Shown: piece after piece, positions 5,125-12,540 of the stretch
Position numbering within the stretch: position 1 is the stretch's first letter
How the letters are laid out: each line of letters begins with the position of its first letter
The notes under the pieces: model-generated
What the model was told of the DNA's origin: nothing
What the model saw: only the letters and a program-made list of their open reading frames with translations
Databases searched by the model: none
Assembly (NCBI GenBank): GCA_964642505.1
Contig: CAZXQY010000048.1
Location: 1 to 19,274 of the forward strand
Direction: 5' to 3'
DNA from: TMED69 sp964642505
GTDB taxonomy: Bacteria > Pseudomonadota > Gammaproteobacteria > Ga0077536
DNA length: 19,274 nt
Made by a program: the position numbers and the translations under genes

Positions 5125-6057
5125 ATGTTAGGAGTAAATACAAACGTAAATAGTCAAGTGGCAATCAACGCTTTATCTCAGAATCAGCAGAAGATGAGTA
5201 CGGCGATGCAACGTCTGTCGACCGGTATTCGGATCAATTCGGCTGCAGATGATGCGGCAGGCCTTAAAGTTGCCAGTCGTATGACGGCCCAGATTGAAGG
5301 GTTGAACCAGGCTGTCACCAACGCTACCCATGCGACTTCGATGGTAGAAACCACTGAAGGTGGTATCAGAGAGATATCGAATATGTTGCACCGTATGCGT
5401 GAGCTTGCTGTAGCCGCTCAAAATGGTACTAACCATGCTAAGGATATGGACGCGATGCAAGCCGAGTTTTGGCAATTACAGGCAGAAATTGAGCGTATTG
5501 CTGACAATACCCAGTACAACGGAATCAACGTTTTGAACAACAGTGAGTCCCGGAGCTTTGCAATAGGTGCTTATGGGGAAGCCTTAAGTGTCAAAATGTA
5601 TGATTTTCAAACAAAGCAAAATGCGGTTGTCTACGGAACGTCGGCGGTTACCAATGCAGATAACAAGTTCACCCTCTCCAATCATGGTCTACACACGGGT
5701 GATGCCGTTGTTTACAACGCCCAGGGCGGTGCATTGGTAGGTGGATTGTCAGATGGTGGAACTTATTGGGTTACTGGAGTGAGTGGTAATGACTTCAAGT
5801 TAGCAACAACTTATAACAATGCAGTAGCTGGCACATCCCTCGCCTTAACCGCCGACGGTAACGCTAACCAGACACTCCAGAAGGTTACAGCCTACGGTGC
5901 CAACATTGATTCCACGTCGATCTCTGTCAGTTCGAGCAGTAATGCAGCCTCTGCNNNNNNNNNNNNNNNNNNNNNNNNNNNNNNNNNNNNNNNNNNNNNN
6001 NNNNNNNNNNNNNNNNNNNNNNNNNNNNNNNNNNNNNNNNNNNNNNNNNNNNNNTAG
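5125..6057 (+). CDS. Flagellin with adhesin-like insertion, interrupted by assembly gap
   Basis: The N-terminal D0/D1 core is intact (MLGVNTNVNSQVAINAL, QRLSTGIRINSAADDAAGLK, HRMRELAVAAQNGTN). The adhesin-like module lies at residues ~178-245 (TLSNHGLHTGDAVVYNAQGG, DGGTYWV, NDFKLATTYNNAVAGT), about 25 residues further along than in the 657/2207 pair. Sequence is lost at 5955. About 90 C-terminal residues (270 bases) are still needed to complete a flagellin, so the 100-N gap is a placeholder and the given end is nominal; the TAG at 6055 may or may not be the true stop. The second ATG (5125) is chosen over 5122 because of ribosome-site spacing and the M-x-GVN pattern. An intrinsic terminator follows at 6085-6121. 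Confidence 0.85.
   Translation: MLGVNTNVNSQVAINALSQNQQKMSTAMQRLSTGIRINSAADDAAGLKVASRMTAQIEGLNQAVTNATHATSMVETTEGGIREISNMLHRMRELAVAAQNGTNHAKDMDAMQAEFWQLQAEIERIADNTQYNGINVLNNSESRSFAIGAYGEALSVKMYDFQTKQNAVVYGTSAVTNADNKFTLSNHGLHTGDAVVYNAQGGALVGGLSDGGTYWVTGVSGNDFKLATTYNNAVAGTSLALTADGNANQTLQKVTAYGANIDSTSISVSSSSNAASXXXXXXXXXXXXXXXXXXXXXXXXXXXXXXXXXX
5955..6054. other. Assembly gap (100 N)
   Basis: Exactly 100 Ns in the variable/C-terminal part of a flagellin gene. Near-identical 3' ends among the tandem flagellins probably broke the assembly. The true length is unknown, and further flagellin genes could be hidden here. Confidence 0.99.
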
Positions 6058-6084
6058 CGGCTACCATAAAGTTTTGGTGGGTAG

Positions 6085-6121
6085 AAGGGGTATTCAGGTA
6101 AAACTGATACCCCTTTTTTTT
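6085..6121 (+). terminator. Intrinsic terminator after the flagellin array
   Basis: AAGGGGTAT pairs with ATACCCCTT, with an inner CAG/CTG pair around GTAAAA, followed by a run of eight T. It separates the flagellin transcripts from flaG. Confidence 0.92.
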
Positions 6122-6201
6122 GATTAAACTATTTAAATCATTGAATTTCATAGAATAAATAATTTATTTCATAAAAAGCCATAAAAAATTGAAATTTTCG
6201 C

Positions 6202-6229
6202 TAAAGTTTTACGGTGTTTCTGCCGATTT
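6202..6229 (+). promoter_or_regulatory. Sigma28 (FliA) promoter of flaG
   Basis: TAAAGTTT at 6202-6209 is a perfect FliA -35 and GCCGATTT at 6222-6229 matches six of eight -10 bases. The spacing is one base longer than the consensus (16 after TAAA). Transcription would start near 6236. A hairpin (6240-6259, AGAACTCC/GGGGTTCT) forms the start of the leader. Confidence 0.7.
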
Positions 6230-6309
6230 AAAGTCTAGGAGAACTCCGTCTGGGGTTCTTGGCATGGGTTGGTTTTTATTTACTTGGAACAGGGATAGGG
6301 GTTGTTGTT

Positions 6310-6717
6310 ATGGCTAGCAACGAAATCAGCGCAAACCCAGCGGTTGCGCAAAGGGCAGCGGAACAAAGCGGTGGTCAAATAGCCGCTCAGAAAAACTCTG
6401 GGCAGGCTCTTTCTATTAAGCGGAATGACCTGAAGGTACAATCGGCACAAGATATCGTTGCGGGAGTGAATCCGACGAAAGAAGGTTCGCTGTCGCGCAT
6501 TGAAGGTCTGCAAAATGACTTGAGTGAGGCACTACAGTCACTCAATCGTTCGACAGCGCTAAATTTTTCAGTGGATGCGTCTTCGAATCGATTTGTCGTA
6601 AGAGTCACTGAACCGGAGAGTGGGGCAGTAGTATTTGAAGTTCCATCCGAAGAAATCTTGCGCGTCGCACGCAATATTGAATCACTAAGAGGAATATTGT
6701 TCGACCGGGAGATGTGA
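6310..6717 (+). CDS. flaG: Flagellar protein FlaG (135 aa)
   Basis: The C-terminal half carries the FlaG pattern LNFSVD, then RFVVRV, then E-x-GAVVFEVPSEEILRVA and ending near G-I-L-F-D. The N-terminal half is a low-complexity, Ala/Gln/Ser-rich linker, as is usual for the family. FlaG proteins lie next to flagellin and fliD genes in polarly flagellated bacteria and affect filament length; the exact mechanism is not settled. The frame extends upstream to a TTG at 6259, but that codon has no ribosome site and lies on the leader hairpin. The ATG at 6310, with AGGGG about ten bases upstream, is preferred. The gene has its own FliA promoter and ends 12 bases from the convergent small ORF. Confidence 0.88.
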   Translation: MASNEISANPAVAQRAAEQSGGQIAAQKNSGQALSIKRNDLKVQSAQDIVAGVNPTKEGSLSRIEGLQNDLSEALQSLNRSTALNFSVDASSNRFVVRVTEPESGAVVFEVPSEEILRVARNIESLRGILFDREM

Positions 6718-6729
6718 GCGCGGAGCCGA

Positions 6730-6900
6730 CTAGCGATCGTCTCCGAGAGGCTCTAACATCCCGTCCAATTGGCTGACGTCGTCACCTCGATCGCGCAATT
6801 CTTTTAAGACAGATCTTGCCAATTCGAGGTTATCGCTATCGATCAGTATTTCGATAAGTTTCGAGTATTGATTATTTATAAAAACAGTAGATTGAGACAT
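6730..6900 (-). CDS. Small hypothetical protein (56 aa) behind the glycosyltransferase
   Basis: On the minus strand an ATG 25 bases after the glycosyltransferase stop opens 56 codons. The product is acidic and predicted helical (YSKLIEILIDSDNLELARSV, LKELRDRGDDVSQLDGMLEP), with repeated Leu/Ile spacing typical of a helical hairpin. I recognise no family. The position suggests co-transcription with the glycosyltransferase and perhaps a flagellar chaperone-like or partner role, but this is only context. The ribosome site is weak. It converges on flaG with 12 bases between the stops. Confidence 0.55.
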   Translation of the reverse strand: MSQSTVFINNQYSKLIEILIDSDNLELARSVLKELRDRGDDVSQLDGMLEPLGDDR

Positions 6901-6925
6901 TTTTCTTGATATTACCTTATGTTAC

Positions 6926-9205
6926 TTATTCAATGAACAGATCGACTGGAGAGAGCCCTTCACGCCAATGTTCATAGATGGTTGTTAAAGCCTTTTCCCA
7001 GGTTTGGGTGTATCTCTGGGTGTCGAATAAAGAGTACTTCTGGGCATTAGCCATGACTTTCTTCCTCAGCACGTTTCGATGTTCTGGATTCTTGATTAAT
7101 CCACTGGCAATTTCAAAATATTCTTCTGAAGAATAGGCGATGAGCTCTTGACACTCGATATGGTCTAGCGCTGAGGCCGCCACCCGTGAGGCGAAGGTTG
7201 AACCGGCAATGGTTACCATCGGTACACCCTGAAACAGCGCGTCTGTGGCAGTGGTGTGTCCCACGCAGGGGTAAGTATCGAGGAAAATATCAATCAGTTT
7301 TAAGCGGTTGATATGTTGATCTTGGGCCAGAAAGGGGGCAAAGATTATCCTTCCAGTGTCTATTCCGTGGCCGGAAGCAATCTGTAAGAGACGTTTTTGA
7401 CCCGATTTGGAGGGTTCTGTGAGCCAAAGTACTGTTTCAGCATCAATTTTTAGCAGTCGAAGCCAGATATCGAAAACTTCCGGGGTCAGCTTATAAATGG
7501 AGTTGAAGGCTCCAAGTACGATTTTTTTGTCTGGGAGACCGTACTTCGTTTCACTGGAAATATCCTCGGCGACCCTACGATTGCTGTCAGGAGGTTGGTA
7601 AAAAACCGGTAAAGTCACCACGTTCTCGCTAAACTGTGCTCGATTATGCTCTGTGAGTGTGAAACGATCCCCGATAAAATAGTCGATCGCAGGAGAGCCC
7701 ATAGAGGCTGGGTAACCAAGATAATTGATTTGGATGGGTGCCGGCTTGGAGTTTAGAAGAAACGGTCGTCCGTTCTGGGTAAATCCTTTTAATTCTATGG
7801 CGATATCTATTTTTTGGTTAGTAATCGAAGCGCAAATAGCGTCGTCATTCCAATGACTTACATCAAGAAAACGGTCGCCAACGGCTTCTCGGATGCGCTT
7901 TCTAAAAGGGTCATTCGGGTCGTTGTGGCCATAAGAATATACGTGTACATCAAATTTATCCCGATTATGGGTTTCAAGGAGGCCGGAGATCAAAAAAGCG
8001 GTGGCGTGGGTGTAAATGTCGGCAGAAAGATAGGCAATTTTAATCTTTTCTGAGGAGGATTGCTGTGCAGGTGGTCGGGGGTTGCCAATTGGTATCGAGG
8101 ATAAGGCTTCCCGACTCCGTTGTAACAGATGCGATTGGAGATCCATGGAGTCAAATAAGGTTGTAGCCGAGAAGGCACAGCTTCCTAACATTCTCGATGC
8201 TCTTAGCGCGGACGATCCTTGTCTAAAAGGGACTGAAATAGCTTTTTCGCACGAGGCGGCCAATGACGAGCGGTCCTCCCACTGACAAGCGTGACTCCTC
8301 TGATACAGGGCGTGGAATCCAGCTGCCGCGTCAGTTTTGTCCATTTGGAAGGCTAAATAATATAATTCTGCCGCTGTTTCCCTTAGATGAAGATTGGAGA
8401 AAATTAGCGCAATGTTATACACAAAACTTGCGTTTGCCTGCTCGATCGGTAATTTCGCGATGGACCTGGTTAGGCTAGACCCAAGTGCGCCCACGTGATC
8501 TCCCAGCCGAGATTGTGCGCTGGACAAAACCGCTCGCAACAGGTTTTGTTGTTCGGCGGGTATTTCGTTTATTTTGCTAGCATCCCTAACGAAGGGTAGC
8601 AAAAGATTACAAATGTCCGCATAGCGCCCTAAAGATAGTAAGTGTTCTCCATAAAAATAGAGAAATTCACCTTCTACATCCACTGTAAACAGTTTTGCTT
8701 TGAGAATTTCCATTCCGGTTTCGAAACTAGCGAGCGCCAACTCAGGGGACTCCTTTCGCAAATAGTTGGCTTCTAGGGTGATTAGAAGAGGGTCTCCTTC
8801 TATCAAATTTTTTGAAATAAGGGTCACCAAGTCCTCTCTGCCGGCAAATCTGATTTGTTGTCTGAATCTGACTATCAGATCCCGATCTGGTTGTTTTTTC
8901 AGATAGTTTTCAATCACTTTCCAGATGGCTGGCGGTGGCACACATAGTTGTAAAATTGAGCCAAAAGTGGCCCGGCAGTCTTCGTTTTCAGGATATGACG
9001 TCAAGCTAGCAACTGCGAGCATTAGAGCGGATTCTGCCTGACCGTTTTCTAGGGCGTATTTCGTAGATACCAATAGATGATGGAGCTTTTGAGAGCCATT
9101 CAATTTGCCAATCAATTTTTCGATTGTCTTCGACGGGATCTTAGAAGGGTTCGCGCTCAGAGACTTCTGAATGTCGGCTACCAGCCGTTTTGCGCGTTTA
9201 TCCAT
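6926..9205 (-). CDS. O-GlcNAc-transferase-like (GT41, SPINDLY-type) glycosyltransferase, 759 aa
   Basis: Residues ~40-300 are helical repeats of loose TPR type. Residues ~386-745 are the family-41 catalytic region: IAYLSADIYTHATAF (His400 in the place of the active-site His of DFxxH), IDIAIELKGFTQNGRP then PAPIQINYLGYPASMGSPAI (to DYF), FNSIYKLTPEVFDIW (Lys572 in the nucleotide-binding position), and FLDTYPCVGHTTATDALFQG (to VPMVT) followed by ASRVAASAL. The family transfers a sugar, usually GlcNAc, from UDP-sugar to Ser/Thr of proteins. Bacterial members beside flagellins often glycosylate flagellin, and the location next to five flagellin-type genes and flaG points to that substrate. No donor-synthesis genes are in the window. 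The ATG at 9205 has no strong ribosome site. A cytoplasmic enzyme is expected: there is no signal peptide. Confidence 0.88.
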   Translation of the reverse strand: MDKRAKRLVADIQKSLSANPSKIPSKTIEKLIGKLNGSQKLHHLLVSTKYALENGQAESALMLAVASLTSYPENEDCRATFGSILQLCVPPPAIWKVIENYLKKQPDRDLIVRFRQQIRFAGREDLVTLISKNLIEGDPLLITLEANYLRKESPELALASFETGMEILKAKLFTVDVEGEFLYFYGEHLLSLGRYADICNLLLPFVRDASKINEIPAEQQNLLRAVLSSAQSRLGDHVGALGSSLTRSIAKLPIEQANASFVYNIALIFSNLHLRETAAELYYLAFQMDKTDAAAGFHALYQRSHACQWEDRSSLAASCEKAISVPFRQGSSALRASRMLGSCAFSATTLFDSMDLQSHLLQRSREALSSIPIGNPRPPAQQSSSEKIKIAYLSADIYTHATAFLISGLLETHNRDKFDVHVYSYGHNDPNDPFRKRIREAVGDRFLDVSHWNDDAICASITNQKIDIAIELKGFTQNGRPFLLNSKPAPIQINYLGYPASMGSPAIDYFIGDRFTLTEHNRAQFSENVVTLPVFYQPPDSNRRVAEDISSETKYGLPDKKIVLGAFNSIYKLTPEVFDIWLRLLKIDAETVLWLTEPSKSGQKRLLQIASGHGIDTGRIIFAPFLAQDQHINRLKLIDIFLDTYPCVGHTTATDALFQGVPMVTIAGSTFASRVAASALDHIECQELIAYSSEEYFEIASGLIKNPEHRNVLRKKVMANAQKYSLFDTQRYTQTWEKALTTIYEHWREGLSPVDLFIE

Positions 9206-9491
9206 AATTAAGTAGGATAATCTAATATTGAGGCTACTGAAACTAATGGTTACGACGGTCGATGGACCTAAATGTTTTTAGTGGGAAGGCTTAGACCCAT
9301 AGCTTCAAGCGCGGCCATGACATTCAAAACAAATCCCCGCTCGTTGTCTGAACGCAGTACACCAACATGCCTCGCAGACACGTTTAGCTGCTTCTCGGTG
9401 TGAACAGGTTCGATATCTCAAGACCGGGAAAAACCCAAAACTCGTGCCGTATTGGACACATGAGTTTAAAGAAAAATCGATAACGACTTCT
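9206..9491 (-). other. Intergenic spacer between dioxygenase operon and glycosyltransferase
   Basis: No intact gene, clear terminator or FliA promoter is seen. On the minus strand it contains a probable HTH-gene remnant (9268-9417, listed separately). Confidence 0.5.
9268..9417 (-). pseudogene. Possible remnant of a helix-turn-helix protein
   Basis: A minus-strand reading after a stop at 9418-9420 gives about 49 residues including LNVSARHVGVLRSDNERGFV and LNVMAALEAMGLSLP. The spacing of LxVSxRHV and xALEAxGLxLP resembles the C-terminal part of XRE-type or antitoxin HTH proteins. A second frame just upstream reads SHREAAKR, so joining the two frames by one frameshift would give EAAKRLNVSARHV, a plausible HTH. 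There is no good start codon or ribosome site. Low certainty: it could be chance. Confidence 0.25.
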
Positions 9492-10301
9492 TTACAAGGT
9501 AAATTCCACGACTGCCCCACCTGCGCCATACAACGGACCGTAGCCATGGACAGTTGCGCCTGTAAAGCCACCTGTCGCACCCATCAGAAAACTAAAATGT
9601 TTAAATCCCATGTCTACACTGGCTGCTTCAACAAATTCTGGGCATAGATTCATGAGCTCCGTATACTCTCCGGCTTCCATCAACTTGAGGACTCTGCGAT
9701 TCCAAATATCGTCTTGCTCGCTAACAATTCGATCTTTGGTGATATCAATCGGCTCTCTGAAAACCTTTCCGGATAGGCCTCCAACACCAACAATGGCGAC
9801 ACGACGACCAATCTTCGACGCATTTTCAGCTACCAGTCGACCAAGAGCAGCAGTAGTATCCCAATCGTGATACAAATTGTTTGACGCGACGACAAATTCG
9901 AACGAACCTTCGGGATTCAACAGATTTTTAGCGACTATAGTGCCAGTATCTACCGGAAATTCGTCATAATCGACACCCTTAGAACGAATGCCAATCGACG
10001 GAGTCGATTCAATGATTGCGGAAGCTAGCGTCAAATCTATGTCAAAACTAAATGCTAAGGTGCCATATTCGTGCCAGTTTTCATCCACATGTATTCCTTC
10101 ACAGTGCGGCCGGGTCAGCCACAATTGATCAAGCACCGCGAACCATTGCGTCGAGTAGATAACCACAGTGTCCGGCTCAGAAGCTGAAAGGGCATCACGA
10201 GCTCTTTCCATAGCGGCAGCTAACGTAGTCCATGGGGGATTATCTCGCCGTACATACGGCAATGGAGAACCGGGGCATAAAAATGCAGAAACAACCGTCA
10301 T
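9492..10301 (-). CDS. amnA: 2-aminophenol 1,6-dioxygenase alpha (non-catalytic) subunit, 269 aa
   Basis: This is a LigB-fold paralogue of the neighbouring beta subunit. Aligning the two, every metal or catalytic position is changed: His14 of beta becomes Gly11 (APHPPH to CPGSPL), His63 becomes Gln52 (HSPHW to YSTQW), His196 becomes Gly178, and Glu252 becomes Val229. This is the hallmark of the structural alpha subunit of alpha2beta2 2-aminophenol dioxygenases, whose known members are about 270 residues. The gene lies 16 bases after the beta stop, with a hairpin (10312-10325) in the junction, and is the last gene of the minus-strand operon. The symbol follows Pseudomonas amn genes; the exact substrate is inferred from the whole cluster. 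Confidence 0.82.
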   Translation of the reverse strand: MTVVSAFLCPGSPLPYVRRDNPPWTTLAAAMERARDALSASEPDTVVIYSTQWFAVLDQLWLTRPHCEGIHVDENWHEYGTLAFSFDIDLTLASAIIESTPSIGIRSKGVDYDEFPVDTGTIVAKNLLNPEGSFEFVVASNNLYHDWDTTAALGRLVAENASKIGRRVAIVGVGGLSGKVFREPIDITKDRIVSEQDDIWNRRVLKLMEAGEYTELMNLCPEFVEAASVDMGFKHFSFLMGATGGFTGATVHGYGPLYGAGGAVVEFTL

Positions 10302-10311
10302 CGTTACTCAT

Positions 10312-10325
10312 CCGCCTTCAGGCGG
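10312..10325 (-). other. Intercistronic hairpin over the beta-subunit stop codon
   Basis: On the minus strand CCGCC-TGAA-GGCGG forms a five-pair G/C stem whose loop contains the beta-subunit TGA. Ribosomes ending beta would melt it, which could couple translation of beta and alpha and keep subunits equal. Confidence 0.5.
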
Positions 10326-11223
10326 GTGTCGCTAATCCTGCTGTCACAAGATTCCATTCCATCACGGCGTTTCCGGTTCCAATCACAGTTCCGTAGCCAT
10401 GTAACTCGCCAGGTAGCTCCGGGTACTCCATGGCTGAAAACATCCAGGTAAAGGCACCAGATTTTACTTCGGCAAAAGCTTCTTCTATAAACTGTGGTAG
10501 AAGTTCGAAGGTTTCTCTAATTCGGCCTGCGCGCATTAGCTCTATCATTCGCATATCCCACAAGTACCCATCCATCGTCTGTGGATGTTCTTTTGACATA
10601 TCTTCCGGCGGTTCGGGTTCCTCGCGAAAGTGGTAATGGCACAAAGTATTCGAAGCCAATAAAACGGCCCGCTTACCGTTATCCTCTATCGCTTTACGAG
10701 TGGCTTTTCCCAACACGTCCATCTCCTCCAGTCCTTCTTCTGTCGTTAGATAGTACGGAGAGTTGTTGGCGGAAATGCCAACAACAGGAATATCCCACTG
10801 AGGGCGAATCATATGCAAAGTTGTGATCGTGCCGTAGTCAACTCGAAAATCGGGATTACGCATCATCTTAGTCGTCAAGCCCAAATTGGTTCCTTCTAAG
10901 GCACAGGCTTCGGCAAGTTCGACATCTACTTCCAAACTGAAGGTATATCGAAAAAGGTTGGGGAAGATAGGATCCACAGACTTTCCCTTGAGATTTTGCA
11001 CACCGAGGAAATGATGCCCTTGTTGAGTGATCCAGTGAGGAGAATGGACAAGCAAAACATCAGGTTTAAGTATATCTATGGACTTTCGAGCGCGCTCATA
11101 AGCCCAACGGAGGCTTTCCCATCCTCCATTAGATCGGGGTTCATTCTGCGGAGGATTCTCACCGTATACCAGATGGGGCGGGTGAGGTGCTAAAAATCCC
11201 GCTACGATTTCTCCTTTAGTCAA
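10318..11223 (-). CDS. amnB: 2-aminophenol 1,6-dioxygenase beta (catalytic) subunit, 301 aa
   Basis: This is a class III extradiol ring-cleavage dioxygenase (LigB family) that opens 2-aminophenol to 2-aminomuconate 6-semialdehyde using Fe(II) and O2. The ligands are visible: His14 in GFLAPHPPHLVY, His63 in LLVHSPHWI and Glu252 in EEAFAEVKSG, with His196 in SNTLCHYHF as the acid/base. These are one residue beyond the His13/His62/Glu251/His195 I recall for characterised 2-aminophenol dioxygenases, and the length (about 305) also agrees. The start codon is TTG at 11223, supported by a strong AAGGAGG five bases upstream; no ATG is near. It lies 26 bases after the deaminase gene and just before its alpha partner. 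A related substituted aminophenol or amino-catechol analogue is possible as substrate. Confidence 0.86.
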   Translation of the reverse strand: MTKGEIVAGFLAPHPPHLVYGENPPQNEPRSNGGWESLRWAYERARKSIDILKPDVLLVHSPHWITQQGHHFLGVQNLKGKSVDPIFPNLFRYTFSLEVDVELAEACALEGTNLGLTTKMMRNPDFRVDYGTITTLHMIRPQWDIPVVGISANNSPYYLTTEEGLEEMDVLGKATRKAIEDNGKRAVLLASNTLCHYHFREEPEPPEDMSKEHPQTMDGYLWDMRMIELMRAGRIRETFELLPQFIEEAFAEVKSGAFTWMFSAMEYPELPGELHGYGTVIGTGNAVMEWNLVTAGLATPA

Positions 11224-11249
11224 CTTATCCTCCTTGGTTAACCCGTGAT

Positions 11250-11666
11250 TTAGCGGTCAGACTTTAAGGCCATCGCTTTAATTTCTATCAGCAGATGCGG
11301 ATGGGGCAACTGATGAACAGCGACTGTCGTGCGGGCAGGACCTTGATCATCAAAATACTCAGCATATACCTCATTATATCCCGCAAAGTCATTCATGTTT
11401 ACAAGGTAGCTACTGATTTCGACGATATCATCCAATCCCGCCTCAAAATCACCTAGAATATTGTTTATATTCTCGAGAACCGCACGTGTTTGAATTCTAA
11501 TATCGAGGTGCGTTGTTCCTAACACGTCTACCTCGGCTCCTGCTATGCTGTTATCTTCGCGCCGAGAACTGGTACCAGAGACAAAAATAAAGTCCCCCGC
11601 TTGCCGAGCGTACGGATAAGCTCCTCGCGGTTGCGCTCTTCCGGCCTGTCGGTCGCTATCGGTCAT
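11250..11666 (-). CDS. amnD: 2-aminomuconate deaminase, RidA family (138 aa)
   Basis: This protein belongs to the YjgF/YER057c/UK114 family but has the signature of the catabolic 2-aminomuconate deaminases (GTSSRREDN, LGTTHLDIRIQTRAVLENI, NMNDFAGYNEVYAEYFD, GPARTTVAVHQLPHPHLLIE) rather than housekeeping RidA. It would hydrolyse 2-aminomuconate to 4-oxalocrotonate and ammonia. The Arg of GPART and the Glu of LIEIKA are the conserved active-site pair of the family. The ATG at 11666 follows GAGG with normal spacing. It lies between the decarboxylase and dioxygenase genes, in line with consecutive steps of one pathway. The homologous step in the 3-hydroxyanthranilate route (NbaF) is alike, so the symbol is by analogy. 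Confidence 0.87.
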   Translation of the reverse strand: MTDSDRQAGRAQPRGAYPYARQAGDFIFVSGTSSRREDNSIAGAEVDVLGTTHLDIRIQTRAVLENINNILGDFEAGLDDIVEISSYLVNMNDFAGYNEVYAEYFDDQGPARTTVAVHQLPHPHLLIEIKAMALKSDR

Positions 11667-11751
11667 TATGTACCTCGGTACTGTAGAGCTTAGTCTGGGA
11701 TTTTTTCACGATATCTTCCTTCTTTCTTAAGAATAATCCTCAATTAGTTGG

Positions 11752-12540
11752 CTACTCAAACTTTACGGAAAGGGATCCGATATTTTCAAAAACAGCACAT
11801 ATATTATCGCCTTTTTCGACCGCGGTCGCGGCTGTAATACCCCCTGTCATGATAAACGTCTCAGCTGGTATCACCTCGCCACGTCTACCTAAGTTATTGG
11901 CTAACATAACAACCGACTCGACCGGATGCCCAAGCACAGCCGCTCCTGTTCCTTCCTCTATTACGCGACCATTTTTTTCAACAACGACCTTAAGTCCCAC
12001 TAAATCCAGTGCCGTCGGAGCTAGAAGGCAATCACCAACAACAAATCCTGCAGCGGAGGTGTTATCTGCCACGACGCTTACGAGGTCAAACTGAAAGTTT
12101 TGGTAACGAGAGTCTAAAATCTCTATCCCCGGTGTCATGAATTTCAGCGAGGGTAACACCTCTTCGATATCTTGTATTGGACCGGCAATCTCCGAACCGG
12201 TTATAAAAGCGATTTCTGCTTCGACACGAGGTGCAATATAATTTTTTAATGGAATCACACTACCAGTCGTATACGCACCGTAGTCACACAAAAACCCAAA
12301 AACAGGCTCTTCAACCTTCATTTGTTTCATCTTAGCCTTGGACGTCAATCCAGCTTTTAAGCCAGCAATTTTTACGCCACTCTCACTCTTGCGGAATCGA
12401 AGCGCAGTCTGAATCGCATACGCGTCATCCCAATCTAAGTTTGGATACCTATCGGTAATTTTCGTAATCGGTTTCTTTTGATGTTCTGCCAACTCCAATT
12501 GCGCCGCGAGAAAGTCGACTGTTTCTTGATCAAGTGTCAC
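11752..12540 (-). CDS. amnE: 4-oxalocrotonate decarboxylase (262 aa)
   Basis: This is a member of the hydratase/decarboxylase (MhpD/FAH-like) superfamily. Several blocks match 4-oxalocrotonate decarboxylases such as DmpH: GLKAGLTSKAKMKQM, PVFGFLCDYG, PRVEAEIAF, ILDSRYQNFQFDLVSVVADN, GTGAAVLGHPVESVVMLAN and TFIMTGGITAA. The ADN motif followed by a hydrophobic stretch favours decarboxylase over the paralogous 2-oxopent-4-enoate hydratase, although the two are easily confused; no separate hydratase is present here. It would release CO2 from 4-oxalocrotonate to give 2-oxopent-4-enoate. The start is GTG at 12540 with AAGGGA about nine bases upstream; no ATG fits. It is the first gene of the minus-strand operon, 85 bases ahead of the deaminase gene. 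Confidence 0.85.
   Translation of the reverse strand: MTLDQETVDFLAAQLELAEHQKKPITKITDRYPNLDWDDAYAIQTALRFRKSESGVKIAGLKAGLTSKAKMKQMKVEEPVFGFLCDYGAYTTGSVIPLKNYIAPRVEAEIAFITGSEIAGPIQDIEEVLPSLKFMTPGIEILDSRYQNFQFDLVSVVADNTSAAGFVVGDCLLAPTALDLVGLKVVVEKNGRVIEEGTGAAVLGHPVESVVMLANNLGRRGEVIPAETFIMTGGITAATAVEKGDNICAVFENIGSLSVKFE

Noticed and set aside
6259..6309. TTG start extending flaG by 17 codons
   Set aside because: No ribosome site; the codon lies on a leader hairpin just after the sigma28 promoter.
9305..9580. 91-codon minus-strand frame overlapping the alpha subunit gene
   Set aside because: Most of it is a shadow frame of the alpha subunit; only the part near 9421-9470 is used in the HTH-remnant idea.
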